A stretch of 64,000 nt of DNA, from positions 31,370,501 through 31,434,500 of the forward strand of contig JAUMIR010000003.1 of assembly GCA_030847615.1 (NCBI GenBank), given 5' to 3'. The translations under genes were made by a program, and so were the position numbers. The stretch is from Gambelia wislizenii (taxonomy: Eukaryota > Chordata > Lepidosauria > Squamata > Crotaphytidae). A model generated the notes under the pieces. That model ran no database searches and had not been told where the DNA came from. It was given only the letters and a program-made list of their open reading frames with translations. Shown here one piece after another: positions 45,107 through 56,453 of the stretch; positions within the stretch are counted from its first letter, which is position 1; each line of letters begins with the position of its first letter.

Positions 45107-45703
45107 ATAGGATTTTATCAGATGAGCCTCTAAAAATGTTCTTTTGCTGGCATAATTAAAGCCATTTTTATGCCAGCAAAAGAACACCTCCCACCAGACT
45201 TATCTTTGTTTCCCAACAAAGGTTTCCCCAGCAATGAAGAGGAAGTGAACAGAACTCTGTTCACTTCCTCATTCAAAATCCTGCATATTCTTGCAAGAAG
45301 ACACTTGTACGGGAAATTCAAAAAGCAAAACAAAAACAAAACACACAAAGTTTTAGAAAGCATATACACACACTTAAAAACTTCCAAGTAACCCATGGAG
45401 TGTCATAAAAAGAAAGTGTATCACTTACCTGGATATTGCAATCTCACCTGGAAGTGTTCTGGCTGGTCTGGCCATTGATGGAGTAAGTACGTGGGGAGAA
45501 AAACCCGCTAGGTTTCATATGCCGGCTATACCGGCTAGAAAATGGCACAGCCATTCTACTGAAGGCTTGTCACATCAATAAAATAGATTGGCTTACTAGC
45601 AGGACATAAAGGTAAAAGGGTGATGTTGTGTGATACATGCACCCTTTCGCATTTATGTGGCATTGTTATGATGCTGTGTTAAGTGCATCTGATAAAGGAA
45701 TCC
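45107..45703. mobile_element. MITE, TTTATCAGATG family (copy 3)
   Basis: The left end 'ggattttatcagatgagc' pairs with the right end 'gcatctgataaaggaatcc'. Near the left end an inner hairpin joins 'gttcttttgctggcataa' to 'ttatgccagcaaaagaac', and 'gaagtgaacagaac' faces 'gttcacttcctc'. Interior and right-end landmarks ('gcaccctttcgcattt') are those of 1240-1828. Confidence 0.68.
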
Positions 45704-46102
45704 TCTTTAGGCATCTTCTATGTCCTCAACTCCATGGTATATTTTTACCAGAAGTCCTTTATTTTAATAGGATTTGCTGTTATCTGTTGTAAGTCCAGGA
45801 ATTGAACCCCTGTGGAAATCCCTCATGTATCTTCAATGAAAAATGAGCAATCATAGTGAGGTAAATTGTCAGTTGTTTCATTCTTGCATACAACAAAACA
45901 ATTCAATTTTGTTTTATCTCTGCTGTTTCCCCCCCCCCCCCACACACACACTTCTTTCATTTACCTAGTTTTTTTCACATTTCAGGACTTTAAATTTTCA
46001 TTTGTACAAACATTTCCCTCTAAAAATACAATGTTTTCCACAATGCTTTGTGCAAATAAAACATATTTTGGGGCAAAAACATTGCATTTTACTCCAAATG
46101 AT

Positions 46103-46325
46103 ATCTGGTGGGCCCTCAGTAGACTCTGGGGTTTAGTTCCAGGACACCTCCACCATGGATACCAAAATCTGTGGATGCTCTAGTCCCATTATATACAATG
46201 GTGTAGTAAAATGGTGTCCCTTATAGAAAATGGTGAACAGCAAGGATTGCCCCTCCCAAACATTTTTGAACCATGGTTGAGTGAATCCGTGGATGCAGAA
46301 CCTGTGGAGACAGAGGGCTAACTGT
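46103..46325 (-). mobile_element. Mariner/Tigger-type MITE, diverged
   Basis: Same order as 62925-63154: 'ggggtttagttccaggacac', 'ggataccaaaatctgtggat', 'tcccattatatacaatgg', 'aatggtgtccctta', and the right end 'gagggctaactgta'. The left terminal repeat is eroded. Confidence 0.6.
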
Positions 46326-49011
46326 AGTTCTGTAAAAATGAAATTTTCAGGAAAAGTCTGAAAATGGGGGGGGGGATTAAAATGCCAAATACGTCAAAAT
46401 GCTCCCTCTTATCATGGCTGAGAGATTCTGAATTTTCTTTATATCATAGTTATAGATAATACATACTCTTCTCTTAATGTCTTGTAAAATGAATCTGTGG
46501 GGAGCTTCTGCCTGACAGAGTAGAAAACACTGGATTTGATTATTTGTCTCAGCATAAAGATAGTGTCATACTGCAATGACACCGAGATATTACAACTGTT
46601 TGTGGACCATTAATCTGGGAGTGAAGGCTCTGATTTGTGCATGAGTCTGTAGATGTAGCAAAATTCTCCCCTTGGCTTTTGTGGCAGTGGCCAGGTGGGC
46701 TTCTTCAACTTTGTTGTATTCTTTAAAAAAAAATTAACTTACCATAGCTCCACAATGGCTGTCATTACTTTATCCTCCTGCATTATCTAGTACAATTTGG
46801 GATTATTTGGGAGGTAAGGGGTGATGAACAAAGTAACAAGGACTCTAGGCCATCCAGATCATTTGAGGGCTAATAGCATTCAACCCATGGAGACAAAAGC
46901 TGTGTTGTTGCTGCTGCTATGAATTCTGATCACCAGCAATGGTAGGCAATGGTCAACATTACCCCTCCCCGGCACACGCACAAACACAAACATTTAATTC
47001 AGTCATCACCATGGCTCCAAATTGGTATACCTCGTGAGACTAGTGTTATCCTTTCAGTTGATTCATATATTCTCACGTGTTCATCTGCGATTAACAAGGG
47101 TTGTTTTAAAAAAAAAAAAAAAACCACAAACACCCAAAGCACTGGATGCACCAATAAAATATTGTCTGTGGCCTGAATTCTATTAGTTAATAACTAGAAT
47201 AAAACCTGACTATGAGTCAACATGTAGGGAAATGCTACTGATTTAGTGGATCTATTGTTGGGTCTAACAATAGGGTTCAAGCCTGTTCAGTCTGGACTGT
47301 GTTGCAGAGGGTTAGGTCTGTTCCTACAATATACAGGATGTGTATATAATTCTAGAACACCAGGTGAGATGATGTGATTTCCTGGAAACTTTGAGTCAGA
47401 ATAGCCTATTTTAAATACTTCCTATTTCTGAAGGCAAATATTAATATGATCCCTTGAAATGTCACAGCAGCAATGTCTCTTTTAGTATGGTATGGGAGAG
47501 ATAATATTGAGGTGGTCATTGCTTCAGATTTTGACATTAGATGAAGCAATCATAGGGAATTTAGTGCACATTCTTTGTCAAATATTTTTCATCACACTGT
47601 GCCATTTTGGAACTGGCCCCAAGAACATAATCCACTAACAACATACATCAAAACATCAATATAAAGGAACGGTCTTGAAAGCTACATTACACATTGATCT
47701 TAGCTTGAGTTCTGGTCCTTAATGTGAGACTAAAATGGGAAAGCTGGAAAACTTTAAGCACAGCTCATGATTTGTCCAAAATCCAGTGTTAAAATGTCTT
47801 TTTTTAAAAAAACTCTCTTTGAAATAAATACTATCTTTTTTGCAATCTTTCATTAGATGCAAGTCCAACTCTAGTTCCACCCATCAAGTGTGCCCTTGTT
47901 GAGACCTATGCAGTCACTGCTGTATTTTATTTTCAAGGTGAAGGCAGCAAAATTAGACACAGTATTACCATTAATGGTGTGACATTGCTTAGTGCAAGGT
48001 CACTGAATGAATAATATTTCAGCATTTTTACTATCCTATTTCACAGTTCCCAGACAGCCAATTTCTCCCTTTTTAATCTGCCTTTACAGATAATTTGAAT
48101 TAAACCAATTAAGATCTAGACAAAGACAAGCCTAGTCTGTGCAATTTGTATCTAGATGCATATTTAAACTGGCCACAGTTATCGAAGGGGTACTGAAGAA
48201 TGTGCTTATCCTCTATCTTATTATATGGCTTGTAAACAGCTCCAGGGCTGGATTGAGAACTGATTTTTGGAATGAGTCTGAAAGAGGCTCAAACCATGGG
48301 AGTACTAAACATTTGATGCGCTTTAACTTTTACTCATAGCATAGGTCTGTTTCATTTACTTTTACAAGTATCTATATATTTATGCTCAGCAGGAATCTCT
48401 ATAATCAAATACCATAAAGGATACTATATCAGCAAAGTGGGTTAGATATAATATAGGGTGTGTGTGTGTGCCTTCAAGTCACTCAGATAGTAAAAAAGAC
48501 AGGAATAAGGAATGCAGCTGTGTAAAAAAAAGAGTAGAGATGTAGTCAAACCAACACATAAAACTGGGGAGTTCCAACTACATTTAATGTAGCTGGGAAT
48601 TGTGGAGAGAAATTATGAGCCTCTCTGAGGTTTGAGCTCACTACATAATTACTTTGGAGTCCAATTGAGCACCAGTGTCCCCTTGTTTTTAACAATGACT
48701 TAGCAGTAGCTAAGAATGAGAGCTAATAAGAAAAACTGTTAAAGTCTTAGGGCTAGTCTATATGAGGCAATAAAATGTGGATAGGTGCATAGTAAGGTCC
48801 ATTCGCAGCTGTGTCCATTTGTCTCCACTTTTTTTCTGCAAGATCACAGGTATGTGAAGCTATCCATGTTTGATGTTCACACGGGCATGCCTGCAAATCA
48901 AGATGGCAGGTGAGGGTGAATTACTCACATTTTTATTCTCCTCAAGTTGGACTTGGAGCCAGGAAAGGAAATACATCTGCAGAAGTGGACTTAACAGGTT
49001 TTCCTGTTCTA
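46326..49011. other. No gene; poly-A and minor repeats
   Basis: An A tract at about 47107-47123 and a (gt)n tract near 48459-48472. 47990-48130 is free of repeat signature. Frames such as 48139-48339 show no domain. Confidence 0.5.
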
Positions 49012-49620
49012 TTTCTCACTTTATTTATGCCCTGCTTTTGCCTAGACTCTAGGCAGTTTACAAGATAAAAAGAGATGCAACGCCCTCCTGAGATTAAAAT
49101 AGTATTAAACTGTTAGCTAAAAACCATGCAACTTTTCTTCTTCATTCTTAAATCAGTTTCTTGCTGTACTACCTTTATTTCTTGCTTTTAATAGCAAGGA
49201 ATAAAAGTAGTACAGCACACTAAGAGCCTAAAATAGTATTAAAGTGTTAGCTAAAATCATACAAAACAGGGATTTAAAAGCAAAGCATAGAAGTAGTACA
49301 GCACACTGAGAAAAGCCATTCAGTTCCCAAAAGTCTACTGAAATAAAATGGTTTTCACCTGATAAAAGGGCACAGTAAAGACGGCAGCCTAGCCTTCTTA
49401 GAAAGGGAATTCCAAGGTATGGAAGCAGTCATAAAGGATGATAAAAGATGCTGTCCTTCTCATTGCCACTAACCATATCTGTAATTGTGGTGGGATTGGA
49501 TGCCTCCCATGAAGATCTTGGAGACTGGCATATAGGAAGAAGTGTGGGCAGTCTCATTCAACCTTTCAGAAAGCTTGGACCTAGTCCATGTAGGGCTTTA
49601 TAGGTCATAAAAATTGTACA
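49012..49620 (-). mobile_element. L2 LINE 3' fragment with internal duplication
   Basis: Reverse-strand L2 landmarks: 'tttatttatgccctgctttt..ggcagtttacaa' (3' tip), 'aagggaattccaaggtatgg', 'tggacctagtccatgtaggg' and 'ctttataggtcataa'. A ~45-bp block ('aaaatagtattaaaStgttagctaaaa') occurs twice, near 49096 and 49229, with 'gtagtacagcacac' also repeated. Confidence 0.65.
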
Positions 49621-49704
49621 AAAATGCCAAAAACATGTTAGAGAAACAAGGATATAGCGTTTCATGCAAGCTATATTTATGCTTTCTGAACATTTCTGAC
49701 ACAG

Positions 49705-49802
49705 ACATTTTCTGCATTTAAAAAGCATGCTTGCAGTGCAACCTGATTGTGCCCTTTTAGCAGGTGAAACTAGCAAGCATGCTGTTTCAATGCAGAAAAT
49801 GT
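49705..49802. repeat. Imperfect inverted repeat (30-bp arms)
   Basis: Arms 49705-49734 and 49773-49802 pair over 28 of 30 positions around a 38-base loop. The outer part of each arm is the 'acattttctgcatt' word of repeat F. Confidence 0.85.
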
Positions 49803-50253
49803 TGTTTGAGTGAATTCATGTAAATATTTGGGCAACTTTGCATAACTTGAATCTGGCTCTCCTACAGAAGCAGAACTATTTTAATTATAAATAGCTTGCT
49901 TTCTATGAAGTTCAAAACAGCACTCAGCTCTTGGCAAGCTGTCTGTTGTCTCTAGCGTTATTTGATTTGGCTTGGCAATCTTTAGATATTGCAATCAAAG
50001 AAAATTAAAACAGGGTTGTTCTTGAATGCTGAGCTGAAAGGCAGTGAATATATACCGAATGATGTCAAGCTTAAAGCTACACAGACTGATCAAGAGTCAC
50101 TTCAATTAGTGTGACCATTTTGAAAGAATTCAACCTATCAGTTTAATTGTACTAATAACCATCGTTCTGCCAATCATTGCATTTGTTTTGTTGTTGTAGT
50201 GTGCTACATTTTTGCAGTTTTCTCTGTGAGTTCAATTGGTCATCCAGAACAGA

Positions 50254-50285
<32 letters not shown>

Positions 50286-51144
50286 GGAAAGAAATAAGTA
50301 GTGTGGCAGACATACACCTAGCAGTACAACATTTGGTATGTTCACTCAGAAGGAAGTATGTTCAGTGTGACTCAGGACTTTGTCAGAGTAGTGTCTAAAA
50401 ATGCTGTCATTCCACAATTGAGGAAAGTGGAAACATAGTGGCATGATTACAGTAATTATCATACATTGCCATAATTGCACAATACTAGTGCCATATAATT
50501 ATTGCACAACCACCACTAGTGGTTTAAGAACAAGATTTCAGCTCGTTTGTCTTCGTATTGCCTTCTAATGACAGAATATTAATGCCTCCTGCTGGACAGC
50601 ACATGAGCCTTTAAGAAAAAATTTCTCTTCTGGGATTTTGCATGGGAAAGATTTTGGCTGTTCTTGCGAGAAAACACACCCAACTTCATTCTAAAACACT
50701 AAAAACAAATAAATAACCAAACAAATTCACCAAAAAAACACTTAAACAAACACAAAGCTACCAAGAAAAGGTGACAGTTGATTAAAAGAGTGTCCTGTAG
50801 GTCCTTTTCACATTCTCACCCAGAAGTTTAATTATGTGTTCTCATTGGGAAAGGAGAGGTGGAGAAGAGGACTGCCTATTCACACTGTAACCATGCAATT
50901 ACATTGGGGCGTGATTATCCCTCGTCAATACCACAAAAACAGTGATACTGAGGGGTATTGATGGCTTTGCCTATCAGTTAAAAGTTATGCCCAATTAACA
51001 GGTGGAGCACACACACACCATGGGAGGACGACAATGTCATGCAATAACAGGAACCTGTTTGTGATAGTATTGCTTTGTAATTCTGCTATTTCAGTCCCAT
51101 CTGGTAAAATCCTTAGTTCCAGGTAAGTTTCTGCAGGAAGAGAG
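49803..51144. other. No gene; (AT)n tract; possible conserved segment
   Basis: (ta)n at 50254-50281. 49910-50170 has no repeat signature and is a candidate conserved non-coding region. 50320-50395 resembles an interspersed repeat with 'ttcactcagaaggaagtatgttcagtg'. Confidence 0.45.
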
Positions 51145-51395
51145 CCAGCATGGTGTGGTTGTTTGAGTATTAGACTAAAACTCTGGGAGAACAGGGTTTA
51201 AATCTTTGCTCAGCTGTGGAAACCTAGCAGGTGACCTTGGACAAATCACACTCTCTCAGCCTTAGAGGAAGGCAGTTACAAACCCCCATCTGAACAAAAC
51301 TTGCCAAAAAAACAACAACCCAGTGATACATTTATCAAAGGGTCACCATAAGTTAGAAATGCCTTGAGGGCACAGAACAATAAGAAAAACAAGTA
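51145..51395 (+). mobile_element. tRNA-type SINE
   Basis: 'gccagcatggtgtggttgtt' and 'tattagactaaaactctggg' (A-box region), 'agaacagggtttaaatctttgctcag' (B box, expected GGTTCGAATC, here ggtttaaatc), 'gtgaccttggacaaatcaca', 'cagccttagaggaaggcagt', 'ggtcaccataagttagaaat', then 'ggcacagaacaataag'. Same family as 11797-12265, 53150-53370 (-) and 63325-63490 (-). Confidence 0.72.
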
Positions 51396-51419
51396 TCTAC
51401 AGGACCACACCCAAAGAGT

Positions 51420-51660
51420 TTGGTAGCACCATAACAGTCTTAGCTCTATCCTATGGAATCCCTGGGATTTGAAGTTCAGTGAGGTATTAATCCTTTTTGC
51501 TAAAAAGGTCTAGTCGACTCCCCTGAATTATCCTACTAGAGGTTTCTAGCAGAAGAGTCTAAGTATCTCACCAACTACAAATCCCAGGATTCTGTAGTAT
51601 GGATCCATGACAAAGTGGTATCAAACTTCTATAATGATGTAATGTAAACACATTCTAAGG
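51420..51660. mobile_element. Palindromic MITE (family P, copy 3)
   Basis: 'ctatcctatggaatccctgggatttg' faces 'caaatcccaggattctgtag', with 'gaggtattaatcct' and further blocks between. The same fold as 11890-12112 but with diverged ends. Confidence 0.6.
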
Positions 51661-53149
51661 CCGAAATTCTGTTACTTAATCCCAATGAGAGTAGACCCAT
51701 TCCATCATTCATTGTTGAATGGTGAGCCAACACATAGGTAAAATAAATCCATTCAGTGGCTCTGGTTGGTACTTAAAATAGAACTTAGGCCAATGCCTTT
51801 ACTGTAAAAGTTTGGAAGCCATCATGATTATATAATACTGTCCAGGGCTGGTTCAAGAATTTTCTCTGCCTGAGGCAAAGGACAAAATTGCTCCCTACCC
51901 ATTTCATGCAAAATAGACAAACAATTCTATACACACTGACACTAGAAGCTGCCTCCATTACCTCTTGTTAGTTCTCCAAGGCCCACCATATGAACAGCTG
52001 TTCCTTATCCTCAGTAGCTGCTTATAACACATTGATGATAGATTCTCCTCTGTTTTGCACCTAAGGCTCATGCAAAATATGTTATCTGAGGTAAAGGGCA
52101 AGATGGTTCTCCTCCCATTCCATGTACAAAACCTAATCAGAATCTCATTTCTGCAGTGACATTGAGACAGCAACTGCCAGCCTGCCTCAGGACAAGAGAT
52201 TAGTCTAGGGGGTGCAGACAGTTTGCATGGCACACACAAGTCTGGCCTGCCAGCACCTTACAACATTTTTTCCCCCAACACCTGCTACCCAAAGAAGCTG
52301 CCTCACTCTCCTGAATGGTAAAGCAGACATTGTTCACATGCTTTCCCTGATCTATCTGTCTGGGTTCTTCTAGATCATCTCTCTTGCCACTTCATAATTA
52401 TGCATTGTTTTTCTCCACTTGCTGTATATTCAACTGACCACAAAAAAAAAAACAAAAAAAAACACTTTAACTAATTTGTTGCTTAATAAATACCAGTGGT
52501 GGCTAGTGGTTATGATGTCAGTGAACCTCCAATGAATAAGCTAGGGATCCAAGTCAAGTGAACCTATAAATCATTAATTCATTATTTCAAAAGAGAGAGA
52601 GAGAGATTCTGTATTATATTAATACATATTTCCACAGATATAAATGAGATATAAATGAGATTATAGGGTTGCATATGTTTGTCTGTTGGTGTTTACAAAT
52701 GAAATTAAAGGACTAAGGCATTCTTGATTTTTTTCCCCCTTAGCTGTTAATAGCATTCCAGCAGCAGCAGCAGCAGCCTGTGTATGTGTGTGTGTTTCTG
52801 CTCCAGAAATCCAAGGTATCTATGGATGAGTGGAAGAAAAGTTGGGTTACTGCTAGTTCTTGTGCCTCATTGTAATATCCACCCAGAAGCCCCAAGATCG
52901 AAATTAAGCTGTAACCTTCCCCCTTTCATTTCAGTGCAAGTATGGTAAAGCTGGATCTTGGTTGCTTCATAGTATAGGTAGAAAATGATTATGGTTTTGA
53001 GATTCTCATTGACATTATCAATTTCACACATGAGACGAGACAAAATATTTCCAAATCTCAGCAATCAGCACATTTTGATGGGCTTCTAGTACATTTTGGA
53101 GAAATAAACCAGGCATATATTTTAAAAAATGTGAATGGCTAAAAAGGCA
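51661..53149. other. No gene; simple repeats
   Basis: 51661-51795 may be a fold-back repeat ('agtagacccatt' and 'aataaatccattcagtgg' arms). (ga)n at 52593-52604 and (cag)n at 52759-52775. The 93-residue - frame at 51958-52239 shows no domain. Confidence 0.45.
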
Positions 53150-53370
53150 TTGTTGCTGTTATGTGCCTTCAAATAGACTTCTACTCATGGTTTCCCTGTG
53201 GTTTTCTTGGCAAGATTTATTGAGAGGAATTTTGTCATTGCTTTCCTTTTAGGCTGAGAAAATGTGACTTAGACAAGGTCACCCAGCAGGTTTTCATGGT
53301 TGAGCGGGAATTTGAAACCTGGGCTTCCAGACTCCTGGTGCAACACCCCAACTACTATAACATGCTGATT
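53150..53370 (-). mobile_element. tRNA-type SINE
   Basis: Reverse complement of the 51145 SINE: 'gttatgtgccttcaaatagacttctac', 'ggttttcttggcaagattta', 'ggctgagaaaatgtgactta', 'acaaggtcacccagcaggtt', and 'cgggaatttgaaacctgggc' (B box). Confidence 0.75.
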
Positions 53371-53402
53371 CTACATTAATATACTGAATTGAAAAATATG
53401 TA

Positions 53403-53634
53403 CAGTTGTCCCTCCACATTCACGGATTTGGCATTCACAGATTTAAGTATTCACAGTTTGAAAATATTTTTTTTAAAAAATAATAATCCAAAAAGCAAAC
53501 CTTGATTTTGCCATCTTATATAAGGGACACCATTTTGCTATGCCATTGCATATAATGCGACATGAGTATTCACGGATTTGGGTATTCACGGGGGGTCCAG
53601 GAACCAAACCCCAGCAAATGTGAAGGGACAACTG
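53403..53634 (+). mobile_element. Mariner/Tigger-type MITE, well preserved
   Basis: 232 bp flanked by TA (53401-53402, 53635-53636). Ends CAGTTGTCCCTCCACATT and AATGTGAAGGGACAACTG are near-perfect inverted repeats. Internally 'attcacggatttggcattca' and 'tccaggaaccaaaccccagc'. It is the reference form for the three relatives in the window. Confidence 0.85.
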
Positions 53635-53865
53635 TAGAATAATTTTTTAGCCAGTGTGAAAAATGTGTACAAAACTGAGAACATATAGAGAAGTATGTCA
53701 GTAAATGGGTCCATTTCAGAAAATGCATACAGAAAAATCATACAAATTCCCATGCAATAATTATTAATAAAGCTTTGCAACCTGAGGCAAGCAAAGGATG
53801 GAAAAGGAACACAGGCAAGGGTTGGAGACAAGCAAGAGAACTGAGACACCCTTGGAATCGTCTCT

Positions 53866-54165
53866 CTCTGGCTTTTCTTCGCAAACGAAGATTCAGGAAG
53901 GACTCCTCCTGCACTTTCTGCAAGTGTGCTGATGATTAATAAGGCCAATCTGAGATAAACAAGTCCATTTGCAGAAAGCACAGCAGAAGGTCTCCTTGGG
54001 TGATGTTTCCAGGTTGTGATTCTTTCTGCATTGTCATTTTCTTCATGACTTGTTCGGTGTGAGTTCTCAAATAAGGCTGCAGCATTGTGGATAGTGTGTC
54101 TCCATGCCTCCTGATGTGCGGCGAGGTGGACCATCGTGTATGTACCTTATATATGTGTTAAGTCT
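53866..54165 (-). mobile_element. RTE-like LINE 3' end, copy 2
   Basis: Same 3' end as 1-265 and 55905-56363: 'ctctctctggcttttcttcg' at the 3' side, a C2H2-like finger, and 'AWRHTIHNAAALFENSHRTS' in the frame at 53586-54134. That 182-codon frame starts in LINE sequence and then runs through unrelated sequence and the MITE, so it is not a gene as a whole. Confidence 0.7.
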
Positions 54166-54504
54166 TCTATGGAAGCCACTGGACATTTTTGTCCAGCATG
54201 GAGCATCCACAATCAGCTCAAGGTTGTAGAACTGGGTTTGTACATGTGCTACTATTGTATTTGCAGATGTGTCCAGATGCCCACTGCATGTTGTGCATAA
54301 ATCTATAACTCTACACAGAGAGAAAGAAATACTACATAACCCTGGTGTAGGAATTTGACCAGTTTTTCACATTTCTGTTTCATATAGACTTTTTAGTGAA
54401 ATAATGTGATGTAATAACTGGGCGTATGCTGTCCTCCCCAATTGATTTTTCTATATTTTCATAATACAGAGCTAAGAATATTCACAGCAAAGACAGTAAC
54501 AACA

Positions 54505-54949
54505 AAGTTGATTTTATTCATTTATATCTCACCTTCTCACTAATACAATAAAAAAAATGTACAAAGTCATAAATAAAAACACAGAAAATGTTATTGTTAA
54601 AATGCAATTAAATTATCCAGAGAATTTAGAGTGGTCAAAACAAATCCATTAAAAAAATTAAGATCCATTAAAATCCACAGAGCAGCACACTCTGAAAGCC
54701 CTGGCAATCAGTTCCTCAAAGCCACTCAGAAGAGGCTTTTTCACCTACCTGTGGAAGAGCAGCAATGAGGAAGCCATCCTAGCCTCCCTAGTGAGGGAAG
54801 TCAAAAGACTAGGAGCAGCCACAGAGAAGCCACCATCATCCTTGTTCCCTCCAAGCATGCCTGGGAAGGTGGTAGGACTGAGATGAGCCCCTTCCCTGAA
54901 GATCTGAGAGCCCAGACAGATTCATGTTGGTTAGTATGGTGCTTCAGAT
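54505..54949 (-). mobile_element. L2 LINE 3' end
   Basis: 'gattttattcatttatatctcacc' (3' tip) at 54515, then 'gaggctttttcacctacctg', 'gaagccatcctagcctccct' and 'ggagcagccacagagaagcc', read in reverse as L2. It is followed on its 5' side by repeat A. Confidence 0.6.
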
Positions 54950-55365
54950 CACCTGGACTAGAGTTCTCTAAAGATTGTGCAGTACATGGCATTGTACTCA
55001 GAATACAGATTCTCAAACCATGTGTGTATTTTACAGCAGCTGGAGGCTCCTGGAAATTAGAAGGCATGTATTAGACAATCATTAAATGCTACTTTTTTTC
55101 AATGTAAAATCTCATTTGAAATCTTTAGGCAGGATAGGATTAAAAACACAATAATCAAACATATATAGCAAGAAAAATACAGTGAATATCACTAATAGTC
55201 GATAAATACCACATTGTAATGCTTTCTTGATTTTATTAAGCTCAGCATGCCTTACCACAAACCAATAAATGTCTTGGAAAATTAATGCAATTATTGGTGT
55301 CTGAATTTAAGTTTCATTTGCAACTCTGCTTTCTGAGCTGGAATAGTAACATCAAGAAATCTCTG
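54950..55365 (-). repeat. Unclassified repeat A, inverted copy
   Basis: Reverse complement of 43697-44106 with scattered differences. Homology stops at about 55365, just beyond 'acatcaagaaatctctggac'. Confidence 0.75.
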
Positions 55366-55904
55366 GACTGTGGTTAAGTGTATTTCATGCCATTAAACAC
55401 TGGCCCTGATTTTATCTGACACTTAATTCTGTGTGGGCACTAAGAGCTCTATAATTCACATGGTAAGTTCAGCTGTAAATATCTGAAGAGAAGAATTCGC
55501 CATGATTCACTGGAAAGAGATATTGTATTCTACAAAGGATACACACAGATTGCTAAAACAGTGGGATAATGGCCAAACCATTTGATGACAAAATTATACT
55601 GGAAATATTACCAGTCCATCAACAATGGGTTGTACAGGGACAATGGTTTCCCAGGACACTACACATAACACTAGTTAACACCCCAGTCTCATGACAGCAC
55701 TCTGTAACACTTATCACATCTCCTTGCTGGTACCCTACCATCATCACACCATATTCCAAAACTCCCCTCACCATTCATATAGTCATCCACCCACCCTGGC
55801 CTTAAGCAACAAATTTCCTCCTGCCTTTGTCCCTCAATGGCAATTATTAACCTGAACTTGCCACCTTTTTACCACGCTCACAAATTTTGCATTTCTATGG
55901 CTAT
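55366..55904. other. No gene recognised
   Basis: Unassigned, with C-rich sequence in 55720-55830. Confidence 0.5.
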
Positions 55905-56363
55905 TCACTCTTTCTCTGGCTTTTCTTTGCAAACAAATATTCAGGAAGGACTCGTCCCGCGTTTTCAGCAGGTGCGCTGATGACTAAAAAGGCCAATCTG
56001 AGATAGACAAGTCCAGTTGCAGAAAGCACAGCAGAAGGTTTCCTTGGGTGATGTTTCCAGATTGTGATTCTTTCTGCATTGTCGTTTCTCTTCAAGACTT
56101 GTTCGGCGTGAGTTCTCAAATAAGGCTGCAGCTTTGTGGATAGTGTGTCTCCATGCCTCCCGATGTGAGGCCAGGATGGACCATTGTTGGTGATCAATTT
56201 GGCCGAGCCTGAGATGTTGTTTCAGGGAGTCCTTGTAGCGCTTTTTTGGAGCACCCCTCTTATGCTGACCTGTGGCAAGTTCACCGTACAGTACTATTTT
56301 GGGGAGGCGATGGTCCTCCATCCTAGAAACGTGCCCTGCCCAACGCAGCTGTGTTCTCAATAT
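55905..56363 (-). pseudogene. RTE-like LINE ORF2 C-terminus, copy 3 (longest)
   Basis: Open for 131 codons (55965-56360). It reads 'RTQLRWAGHVSRMEDHRLPK', 'IVLYGELATGQHKRGAPKKR', 'YKDSLKQHLRLGQIDHQQWS', 'REAWRHTIHKAAALFENSRR', then a C-x2-C...S-H-Q-R-x-C zinc-finger-like end. The L-R-W-A-G-H-V-x-R-M block is the segment found after the RT domain in many APE-type LINEs. Little decay, apart from 5' truncation exactly at the neighbouring hairpin. The RTE label is tentative. Confidence 0.75.
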
Positions 56364-56453
56364 GAACTAGTGCCTAGGAACAGACCTTATAAGCAGGCTG
56401 TTAAATGGCTATTCAACAGCCTGCTCATAAGGTCTGTTCCTAGGCACTAGTTC
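56364..56453. repeat. Near-perfect hairpin, 39-bp arms
   Basis: Arms 56364-56402 and 56415-56453 are complementary at 38 of 39 positions, around a 12-base loop (56403-56414). The single mismatch (56391 A against 56426 C) becomes a G-U wobble in RNA from the - strand. It abuts the 5' truncation of the LINE on its left. Confidence 0.95.

Noticed and set aside
53586..54134. 182-residue - frame as a possible host gene
   Set aside because: It joins the RTE-like LINE C-terminus, unique sequence and a MITE end; a chance open run.
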